Source of the DNA: Larix sibirica
Lineage: Eukaryota; Streptophyta; Pinopsida; Pinales; Pinaceae
Assembly: GCA_004151065.3 (NCBI GenBank)
Contig: NWUY0300096736.1
Location: 1-19,606, forward strand
Reading direction: 5' to 3'
DNA: 19,606 nt
Shown here: positions 1 to 7,810 of the stretch, piece by piece
Layout of the letters: every line of letters starts with the position of its first letter
Position numbering within the stretch: position 1 is the stretch's first letter
Program-made: the position numbers and the translations under genes
The notes under the pieces: model-generated
Told to the model about the DNA's origin: nothing
Seen by the model: only the letters and a program-made list of their open reading frames with translations
Databases searched by the model: none

Positions 1-733
1 GAAGCAAAACCTGTGGGGGAATAGTGATATCCTGGAAAATCACCTTGTTTCTGGCCACCCAAGCTCCCTAGATCATGAGGACCTGTAGAGCTAGATATTT
101 AGAAAAAACAACATTATTCATTCAAGCCTACAATGCTTCTTGGAGCCCTAATCCATTCCATATTAATTGAATACCTTTTATCTGAGATGCATAATTCCAC
201 ATCCTGATCATGTAAGGACAGAAAATAAAAATGTTATTGATGTTTTCACTATCTTCTCTACATAGTGGGGATTTGCTCTGTCCACATCCAAACTTTTTAA
301 TCAGGACTTTACCTAACAGGGCCAACCACATAAATAATTTTGTCTTTAGAGGACACTGAAACTTTCAGATCACATGGGTCCACCAGTCAAGCTTTGGTAA
401 ATCTTCCTCTTCTCGAATAACCTTGTAACCCAAACGGCGTAAATAGTTTCCACCAACTACATTTTTGGACCAAAGTAGGATACCTTCTCGATCCTTCAAT
501 CAAGTGTGACTGTCATGAAGAGCTTTGATGTATACATCCCACAGTAAACCTTCATCTACCATGAAACTCATCTCCTCAGCAGATATCCATACTTGTCTCG
601 AAGGTGTAGAATTATGTAAATCATGTATCTTACTCGAAAAAAGGATGCCCATGTCCAATAAAGAATCAACCATCATAATAGGTAGCCTATGAGAATCCAA
701 GCACCCAATCTGTGGATCCCAACTAATCCATGA
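1..733 (-). pseudogene. LINE ORF2 3' fragment (zf-RVT region), decayed
   Basis: Read on the minus strand, one continuous frame from 733 to 1 resembles the part of plant LINE ORF2 downstream of the reverse transcriptase. From 5' to 3' it shows a WDPQIG start, an ILLWSKNVVGGNYLRRLGYK stretch (the usual 'W..n..G.Ys.k.gY' block), LDWWTHVI, a P-L-K-T-K-L-F-MW block, and a zinc-binding reverse-transcriptase (zf-RVT) module SPLCREDSE...IFIFCPYMIRMW. It ends with GAWVARNKVIFQD, the common 'W..RN..iF' tail. In-frame stops lie at 500-502, 365-367, 128-130, 122-124 and 68-70, with another at 734-736 bounding the read. No frameshift is needed. The first zinc-ligand Cys reads as Ser (SPLC) and the expected His before IFIFC reads as Asn, so the finger is lost. 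The fragment runs off the left edge. LINE identity is well supported; the exact clade is not. Confidence 0.8.
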
Positions 734-734
734 T

Positions 735-985
735 CATTTTTATGTATTCTAGTAATTACCATTATCACATATGTTCATTATGTATACTTGAAATTTTTCC
801 TATGACTTTAAAATCTCATCTCTTCTTCAGTATGAACATTTTTATGTATTCTAGTAACTACTACTATCACAAATGCGCATTATATACATATTCAAATTTT
901 TGCAATGACTTTAAAAGCTCATCTTGTCTTCTTTAGCATTGATCTTTTTCATGTTTTTAGTAACTACCACTATCACATATAATAT
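735..985. repeat. Three-copy degenerate tandem repeat, ~104 bp
   Basis: A motif CATTTTTATGTATTCTAGTA begins at 735 and 837, and a diverged version (CTTTTTCATGTTTTTAGTAA) begins at about 944. Each is followed by a TTACCA/CTACTA...TATCACA block. The first two copies also share a stretch around 'ATGACTTTAAAA..CTCATCT'. Spacings are about 102 and 107 bp. The array starts immediately beyond the end of the minus-strand LINE fragment. No coding potential is evident; the short ORF over it is an artefact of the AT-rich repeat. Confidence 0.7.
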
Positions 986-1907
986 GTGTTAATAGATTGG
1001 TTTTTAAATTAGTCTACCAATTTAACTAGTTTCATCTTAGAGTAGTCTTCAAATCTTGTTTTTTTAAATAAAATGCTTGCTTTAAACTCTGTTAGAAAAC
1101 AATATCTACATGCTCTTTATACAAAAAAGTGGGTTGTAGATGTAATTGCCACAAGCAAAAACAAATCTTGCCCTTAGGGCATATTAAAAGGCTAGAATCA
1201 CCCATGGGAATAACCTAAGCTAAAAAAATGCTAACAAAGTGCATAATTATATGGCCATGGGCCATACAACAATAACATAATACATGTATGGTGGAAAGAT
1301 GGCCACAATAAATATCAAAATGAAGCCAAGTAGTTGCAATGGATCCGAGATTAGATGGCAAGTTGAAAGCATCTGAGTTTGGGCCCCGCCCAGTGAATGG
1401 TGTATTAGTAATAGGTTGGGAGTTGTCCCATACAACATTTACATGTGGTTCTAGTCGCTTCTCCATCAAAATGGCCAAGTCCATCTAAGGAAACTTGTCA
1501 TTCAAGGGCCAAGATGGAGGCAGACAGTTGTGGTGTTCGCAACTCTCACTCCATCATTCATTGCACTCCTAAACCAAGTCACCCACCCCATGGTGTGGCT
1601 CGTTACCAAACCAATGCAAACAAGCCAACCCAGGACGAGAATGAACTTCCAAGGGAACTCAACTCATGGTGCGTCGAGGGGCCAATCCCCAAGACTCCAT
1701 CAACTACTAGAGATGTGTTAGGGCCAACTCTACCTTCCTAAACCAAACCTAAATATACAACTGGAAACTGGCTTATATTAAAGTGCCATTATACTGTGTG
1801 AAATGAGGGAATTGTGCTTTTTTAAAGACACATTCATTTCATTATTTTCCATATAAACGATATCATCTTTATTCTAACAAGTTGCCACGCTACATGAAAG
1901 TATACAG
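986..1907. other. No recognisable gene
   Basis: This is AT-rich DNA between two LINE remnants. It holds short open frames on both strands (for example plus strand 1445-1741, 98 codons), but I recognise no domain, motif or repeat in any of them. The somewhat GC-richer stretch 1380-1740 is the only part that differs in composition, and I cannot assign it. Confidence 0.5.
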
Positions 1908-4117
1908 TCAATGGGAGTTGATTACCAAGGTGAGTGGATTGCTAAATAACATCCCTAGGGAGGAACTAACCACACGGGCTAGAGACTTAAGCCCAAGTTG
2001 ATTCGACTTACACATAGTACCAAAAAATATGCTTGATGATTTCATTTTGTGACAAAAAGGTTGAGTAACTCCTAGATATTTTAGGCTTTTCCCAAGAGGA
2101 AGGCTACCCAAAATCAAAGAGTAAGGAAAAACAAACTTCTTAAGCTCAATGAAGGATTTTCATATTGAATGCAGTGCACTTAGCCACTTAGAGGGTCTAG
2201 AATCATTAATAGCTTATCAATATTGGCATCAAGCCTAGGTTACACACTAAGCCATATGTACCCATCTACAAGTTTTTATTTCTTGAAAAGCTTAAAACCA
2301 TTCCATTTCCAATCCTTCCACCATTTTGTTCGACTACCAATTCCCAACTTGAGAAACATGTCATCAATAAGGTCTTGCACTCTTTAAATTATAAGTTTGT
2401 CAGATCTCAAGGGCTTAAATTTGACCTTGAGTGTTATCCATGGCTTCCAATAATGAATCTTGTTCTCATAAAGTTCTTTGACATGAGAGATGCTCTTTTG
2501 AAAGTGTCGCTTGGCTGAAAATTGAGAAGACTCTACTAAGGGTTTTCCTTCAAATAAAACCAAGAGTGATCACCAAATGAAACATTCATTGAAGGATAAG
2601 CTAGTAATCCTGGATTCCCCCTACCAACTAAGTTTCCTTTTAACAACTTCGCATGCTTTCTAGATGCTCTGGGCCACAAACATGCCCTAGATATGAACTT
2701 TGGAAAGAGTAAGCAATATTGCTAGAAGTTGAGATTCAACTAGTTTTTTTACCTAGCGAGGTTCCCCAAAGAATATAATTACGCAACAAAAACCTTCTAG
2801 ATTTTTTGGCCATCTAATTCTCTAGTAACCCACTTAGCATATAGAACTTGGGCTTGTCACTTAGAGTTGATCATACTCGATCATTCACACTACAACATGG
2901 CTCCTAATCAACCTAATGAAAACCCCTTTTCCCCTGTAGGCCAACCCATAGAAAGTTTCACAAGAGCTTCTCTAGCAGCTAGCAAGCTACTTGAGAAGGG
3001 GACCAACATGAGTTGCAATAAGGACTTTAAAGAAAATTTGGAATCTCGCCACCAAGGATAAATGATAAGAAACCCATTGACCGCAATCTTGGAAATCCTC
3101 TTAAACACAAGATCCCATGAGACTTTAGGTGAGCCCTAAAAGACCAAGGGGAGTTTAAACATTTGGCCTAGTTGAATCTAGGACCAACCCTCTTGTTAGC
3201 CACTTGTGAGTGACCCCATGGAAAAGATGATAACACTATGTTTTGGTCACCTAAAGCTTAGAGCTTGTGGGTTTGTTGAAAATATGAATGCACTCTAACA
3301 TTTTTTCCATGGAGTTTAAGTCCTCTTGAATGGTGAGAAAGGAGACATCCAAGAAATGTCCATTGACCATCTTGCCAACGTTCGGGCCAAGAAAGGGAAT
3401 GATCTGAATCAATGCTTGAGTAGTCATTTGGTAGAGCAGGTAACCCAGATCGTCTGCAACCATTACATAAACAACAAGGACTAAAGGGTGGCCTTGCTTG
3501 ATTAAGCGGAAGAGACCAATACCCTCCAACTCAGTATGATTGATAGAAAGACAGGTCAAGGAATCAACAAAAAGGGTCTGAATGGATTGCACAAACATTG
3601 GGTCGAACCCCAAGGCCTAAATTAAATAGCCAAAATAAAGGGTTATTCTACTCAATCATAGGCCTTCTTAAAATCTAACTTAATGAAGAGTATTTTTTAA
3701 CCCAATACAATCATCCCACTCCATCCCTTTCCATAATGCAATGACATTATTTAGCATGAATATACATGAGTAAAGATTGTCTATTCTAGTTCGTTAATCT
3801 AGGGGAGAATTTACCTAATTCTTATAGCTATGGATTTAGCCAATATATTGTAAGATACATTGAGCAAGGTAATTGTCCACCAACTAGTAATGAGCTCCGA
3901 GTCCCCAAATTTGGGGATAAACTGGATAGCGCCTTGGTTAATGATGGCCATGGGATACATTTATCTGCACAACATCCCTATGGATGCAAAGAAGGTCAAG
4001 TCCAACACTAAACCAATTGGTTTTGAAAAAATCTTTGAAAACTCATCAATCCCTAGGGATTTATCATCGACCACTATCATCAGGGATTTTGTCAACTCAT
4101 TAAGGGTCAACTCCTAG
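1908..4117 (-). pseudogene. LINE ORF2 fragment: reverse transcriptase to zf-RVT, heavily decayed
   Basis: On the minus strand this region reads as a LINE reverse transcriptase broken by several frameshifts and stops. Near 4080 a DKSLGID block matches the 'GKSPGiDG' entry of the RT. At 3939-3814 comes NQGAIQFIPKFGD...LLNVSYNILAKSIAIRIR, which matches the very conserved 'NQGAItLIPK...RPITLLN..YKilAKaiA.Rl' block. Motif A is KLDFKKAYD at 3681-3655. Then come GFDPMFVQSIQTLF, a degraded RQG.PL block (LIKQGHPL) and a motif C that reads FLDV instead of F/YADD, so the catalytic pair is lost. Near 3160-2830 lie the thumb-like block (SPKVSWDLVFKRISKIA) and LYAKWVTRELDG. The 2117-1908 end (LPLGKSLKYLGVTQPFC...SSSIFF) resembles the start of zf-RVT. 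This is a separate copy from the one at 1-733, since both contain a zf-RVT region. Confidence 0.82.
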
Positions 4118-5099
4118 TCATATATTCATTTGTGTTCAAAATAGACTTTCATTGAGGCGAGGTTAATGCACATTTTCATGGATAGATTTCATGCATCGAT
4201 CATACCCCAGGACTGGAAAATAGTACAATGGTGCACTGTAAACTATCATTTAATGTCCTCAAGATTGGAAACCCTTCCAAAAGTGGCTTGTGTGCATGGA
4301 ACTTCTTAGAGGCTAATGGCTAGAGTTTTTAAAAAATCATTGGTCAATCCTAGCCTTGAACTAGTGTAACCTTGATTGAATCTTAGCATCCTTGGCTCAT
4401 CATCTACCTTCAAAATATGGAAACATTTGACCACCTGAACTTGAAGGACATAATCAAATGGTGTTATTTGAAGATGGAGGGAAACCTCTTTGAATTCCTC
4501 CATATTCACCTTTTTTCTAAAGCACTAGAGAGTTTCTACTTGTTGGCTAACCCTTGAAGGAAAGTTATGATTAATCCTATCACGACATTCCATTATTCTA
4601 TCCATGTCCCATTGTAGAATGTGGATTGCACACTTTTAACTCACATACACCTACCCATAAAGGAAGGAAGCATGTGACCCTCTTATGTGATGTGTCCACT
4701 CATGCCTTGCACATGATGATATGGTATATTTCTAAACTATTATTTTATGATGGACCACCTTCCTTGAGTTCCCCTACCTTAGCCTAGTTGTGACCTCTTA
4801 AAAATATGATATAACGCTTTGGTAGAACCCCTAGTTTCAATCTCTTGCTTTGTCTCTAGCCATTAGTCACTGTCTTCATTTAGTTTAACCATTGAGGCAC
4901 TTGTTTGGGGTATCTCTTAATTTTATTGGTTCGATTGGAGGCTTGTTATCACCCTATTTCACTCTGTGAATGGTTTGTAGAGCCTCGGGTTGGCTAGAGA
5001 GTCATTATTTCTCTCTAACTCAATTATTTCTCACATGCTCGACTTCAACACATTCCCCCATCGTGGTGATCATATTTGAGTTCCAATATATAATCTACA
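4118..5099. other. No clear gene; between LINE RT and possible ORF1 remnant
   Basis: In an intact LINE of this orientation, this interval should hold the apurinic-type endonuclease and the linker to the reverse transcriptase. On the minus strand I could not find the endonuclease signatures (QE, GGD.N, S-D-H). An open frame at 4509-4306 (67 codons) has no motif I recognise. The interval is also too short to hold an endonuclease, linker and ORF1 tail together. A deletion or extreme decay is likely. Confidence 0.45.
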
Positions 5100-5468
5100 G
5101 TTGAGTATCATTGGGAAATGTATGGCTCTTTTCAACATATTTTTTTATCCCTCACGTAGGAGTCACCCTTCATGTGGCCACTTACATGTTCTAGATGGCA
5201 TACATGATTATTATAGTGTTTCAAATTCAATTAAAGACCCCACGGTCCCATGGTTATCCTTCTACTATAGTTCTAAGCCCCCTTTAGGCACCAATATTCC
5301 TTCACATATCCACGATCTTGCTTTCTTAGTAATTGAATTTATCTCCATGCACGTGGAAAGAATTTGTATATTCTTTATGTCTAGTTTTGACAGAAGCAAC
5401 ATTAATTTTTCAAATGTATCTACATCTAGCCTCTCTTGCCACAATTGCATAATGTAATTTACTTTCAT
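5100..5468 (-). pseudogene. Possible LINE ORF1 remnant (DUF4283 / zinc knuckle)
   Basis: The minus-strand frame 5468-5265 contains KARSWICEGILVPKGGLEL, which resembles the 'ARiCvEvdl.kgLPe.i.l' segment at the end of the DUF4283-like domain in plant LINE ORF1. Just downstream (about 5200-5140, another frame) the reading PSRTCKWPHEG*LLREG could be a decayed zinc knuckle: 'PfRC..C...GH...eC' with several ligands lost. Its order and strand suit it being the ORF1 of the element whose RT lies at 1908-4117. This rests on weak similarity alone and could be coincidence. Confidence 0.4.
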
Positions 5469-5548
5469 AATTTACGAGTATGGGAGTGATCACCTCGTTT
5501 ATATAGACATTTTTGCATTTTGATCACCTCATTCAATTGTACGTCCTT

Positions 5549-5550
5549 AA

Positions 5551-5608
<58 letters not shown>

Positions 5609-5610
5609 TT
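5549..5610. repeat. Compound microsatellite (CT)n(GT)n(AT)n
   Basis: An uninterrupted CT tract passes directly into a GT tract of about 30 bp and then a short TA tract. It separates the two copies of unit A. Such compound tracts commonly vary in length between individuals. Confidence 0.9.
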
Positions 5611-5989
5611 CTCATAATTTTATGAGTATTGGAATGATCACCTCGTTTGTATAGATATTTTTGCATTTTGATCACCTCATTCAATTGTACCTCTCTCTCT
5701 CTCTCTCACACACATATGATTGGGACTCTTAGTACTTAGTATATATGTGTATCACATTATTGTTTTTGTTATGTGATTATTTTGGTTTGTTGTGGCATTC
5801 CCTTGTTAGTACTTAGTATATATGTGTATCGCATTATTATTTTTGTAATGTGATTATTTTGGTTTGTTGTGGCATTCCCTTGTTCTCTCTCTCTCTCATA
5901 CGATTGGGACTCTTAGTACTTAGTATATATGTGTATCGCATTATTAATTTTGTTATGTGATTATTGTGGTTTGTTGTGGAAATCCCCTA

Positions 5990-5990
5990 A

Positions 5991-6049
<59 letters not shown>

Positions 6050-6141
6050 GTTTACATGTATATATATGTCTATATATATATAAATTCAAACCCATTACCC
6101 CTAACCCCCAATATCTCTCTCTCTCTCTCTCTCTCTCTCTA
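5990..6141. repeat. CT and TA microsatellite tracts
   Basis: A CT tract at about 5991-6015 is followed by a TA tract to about 6042, TATATG-type degenerate repeats to about 6081, a short unique stretch, and a second CT tract at about 6114-6140. The second tract abuts the hairpin at 6148. Confidence 0.9.
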
Positions 6142-6147
6142 GTTTTA

Positions 6148-6185
6148 TCACCCCATAGGGGCACTTTTCTGCCCCTATGGGGTGA
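6148..6185. repeat. Perfect 16-bp inverted repeat (hairpin)
   Basis: The arms TCACCCCATAGGGGCA (6148-6163) and TGCCCCTATGGGGTGA (6170-6185) are exact reverse complements around a 6-base loop (CTTTTC). Past one A/C mismatch, TTTT and AAAA add four more pairs. Each arm is itself nearly self-complementary (CCCCATAGGGG / CCCCTATGGGG). A further direct copy of GTGCCCCTATG follows at 6191-6201. No protein-coding context explains it. It may be a fold-back or MITE-like terminus, or a small palindromic expansion. Confidence 0.9.
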
Positions 6186-6399
6186 CAAAAGTGCCCCTAT
6201 GTAAAAATAAGTCTAAAAATAACTTTCATTCCAAAGAAAAGGGGCAACTTGGAGCCCCCACTTTAGAGATTATCATGTGGTGCACTACCACAAGAGATAT
6301 ACCTTAACATACATTCTTAGTTCTTATCATATGATTTGGATTCTTAGTAAGTAAATATGTGTATCACATTATTATTTTTGTTATGTGATTATTATGGTT

Positions 6400-6642
6400 T
6401 GTTGTGGCATTCCCTTTTGGTTTCCTATTCTCATGGCTAGTTGAGGTCTTCTCTCCAACTAGATCTATTGTTATCTTTAGTTGTTATTTTTTAAGAGCTT
6501 GTTGAGTATTTTTCTCCAAGTTTGTTGAGGTAGTTTTATTGATGTAAAGCTATATAAGATTATCTATGGCTTATTACAAAATCAGTAAAAGGTATTATTT
6601 CCCGCTTTGGTGTAGAACCATTCTCACGAGTGGATTATCCCA
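6400..6642 (+). mobile_element. Candidate copia-like LTR (~243 bp)
   Basis: The segment begins TGTTGTGGCATTCCC and ends TTATCCCA, giving the canonical TG...CA ends. It contains a TATA box (TATATAAG, 6551-6558) at a position typical of short plant LTRs, and seven bases after it lies a sequence close to the usual primer-binding site. I cannot see a second LTR copy, and no gag or pol of the same element follows, so this would be a solo or truncated 5' end. The 3' boundary is chosen to give CA; other ends within a few bases are possible. Confidence 0.5.
6551..6558 (+). promoter_or_regulatory. TATA box in candidate LTR
   Basis: TATATAAG lies about 150 bases into the candidate LTR, the region where U3 passes to R in plant LTR retrotransposons. 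Confidence 0.4.
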
Positions 6643-6649
6643 TGTAATT

Positions 6650-6661
6650 TGGTATCCGAGC
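6650..6661 (+). other. Primer-binding site, tRNA-iMet type (one mismatch)
   Basis: TGGTATCCGAGC differs by one base from TGGTATCAGAGC, the sequence complementary to the 3' end of initiator tRNA-Met that most plant copia and many gypsy elements use to prime minus-strand DNA synthesis. It lies seven bases past the CCCA end of the candidate LTR. Confidence 0.6.
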
Positions 6662-7770
6662 ATTCTAATCCTGTTTAGGATTGGGTTCCACTCTTTTCCA
6701 CTATATTTGGTTTAGATATTTGGATTAGATATTTGGAGTTTATCTTAATATTCTTACAGATATTGCTCTGCCAATGTAGTCTCTTTTTATATACATTATG
6801 ATAAATAATTCATAACTTTTATTTTTGGGAGATATGCTACATCCCATTTTAGGTTGGCCACACCATTGAATAAAATAGATCGACTAACATAGAGATACCA
6901 CACAATTCTCTACATAAATTGTTATCAATGGAAAGGGTTGAGCCACATGCTAAAGGATGGAGGGCATTGCTTGATAAAACACAGATGTGAACTCCATGTA
7001 TTCTCCTTGCGAGTGATATGCACCGAACATCAATTCCGAAGATAATATATCACCTCACATGAAGATTGTTGAGAACCCTTTGGTTGTACTGACCCAATAA
7101 CAAGAATCCAAGATGGATCTGATTATGCAATCTGTTGTTGCTTGTGCATCAATTTGATTATATCATACATTCCAAGTGATTTACAAATTTACGATAGATG
7201 ACCCTTATGCAACTAAAATGTGGATCTGAATTGCAAGGGTTTTACATAGAGTCTAAAAATTCACATTGTTTCATTGCAAGTCTAAAAGCGATCCTTTGAT
7301 AGAAATAAATATAGAAATAAATTACCAACAATTTGTTAAGAACTGGTATTGTTAGTTTTAGTCAGTTATCAAAGTGACTTTTTTATTCTAGCCTATTAAT
7401 GTATCCATTCCTTAATCAAATGAATGATGATGAAAAATTTGTCTCTCTCCCATGATGGAGCTATGTTGTGTGTAAAATTTTCTTTTGGTATCAAATCCAT
7501 GGTGAAGGAGAGAGACACCACGTTGTAGGGTATGTTGAGAAGTGTGGACACTAGGGTGAGGACCTGTAAGGAGAGTCATAAAAAGAGTTGTAAAGGAGTG
7601 GTATCCGACTGTCCCAATCAGAAGTTATCAGGTAGGTGAAGTTATGTTTCTTTTTCTAATTTTTAACCATTCATTCCTTGAATACTAGAAGAGATGTATT
7701 TGGAAAATTTTCCATGCCTACATGATCTTTTTAATGTCCTCATATTCCCTTCCTTGTTTGTCAAATTTTT
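6662..7770. other. No recognisable gene; possible decayed retrotransposon interior
   Basis: The stretch following the primer-binding site should hold a gag gene if the LTR is genuine, but the frames are short and no zinc knuckle, protease or pol motif is visible. The last ~130 bases (about 7640-7770) may be the chromodomain-side tail of a different gypsy element ending at 7808; only weak hints (a P-L-F type ending) support that. Confidence 0.4.
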
Positions 7771-7808
7771 TCGAGGACGGAAAACATCTTCAATTGAGGG
7801 GGGGGGAG
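7771..7808 (+). mobile_element. End of gypsy pol and polypurine tract
   Basis: TTTTTTCGAGGACGGAAAAC followed by a G-rich tract (GAGGGGGGGGGAGA, about 7796-7808) matches the typical 3' end of plant chromovirus-type Ty3/gypsy interiors, where a 'F-E-D-E' coding end precedes the polypurine tract. The next bases, CAGTCATACC, would be a 3' LTR start with its leading TG mutated. No pol is visible immediately upstream on this strand, so the element is truncated or too decayed to read. Confidence 0.55.
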
Positions 7809-7810
7809 AC

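Larger units (their letters stand above)
5466..6420. repeat. Compound tandem array with interspersed microsatellites
   Basis: Two repeat units alternate with simple repeats. Unit A (about 80 bp, containing GATCACCTCGTTT and TTTTGCATTTTGATCACCTC) occurs at about 5466-5547 and 5610-5692. Unit B (about 85 bp, containing CTTAGTACTTAGTATATATG, GTGATTATTTTGGTTTGTTG and GGCATTCCCTT) occurs at about 5718-5805, 5806-5883, 5901-5990 and, more diverged, 6330-6417. Between and beside them are (CT)n, (GT)n, (CA)n and (TA)n tracts. The last unit B runs into the candidate LTR that starts at 6400, so unit B includes the first ~18 bp of that LTR plus its upstream flank. The (CT)n tracts give spurious Leu-Ser and Arg-Glu open frames. 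Confidence 0.85.

Noticed and set aside
1445-1741. 98-codon plus-strand open frame with Pro/Ser-rich protein
   Set aside because: No domain, no homologous-looking motif, and overlapping frames are equally open; length is compatible with chance in this stretch.
4306-4509. 67-codon minus-strand frame as a LINE endonuclease
   Set aside because: None of the endonuclease signature residues is visible, so it is left unassigned.
5101-5457. 118-codon plus-strand open frame
   Set aside because: Lies opposite the probable ORF1 remnant and shows no motif; treated as the shadow of the minus-strand sequence.
5929-6204. Open frames rich in Leu-Ser/Ile-Tyr (plus) and Arg-Glu (minus)
   Set aside because: They are translations of (CT)n and (TA)n microsatellites and the hairpin, with no conserved protein features.
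7480-7500. TTTTGGTATCAAATCC as a second iMet primer-binding site
   Set aside because: Only TGGTATCA matches; the following bases do not, and no LTR-like end precedes it.
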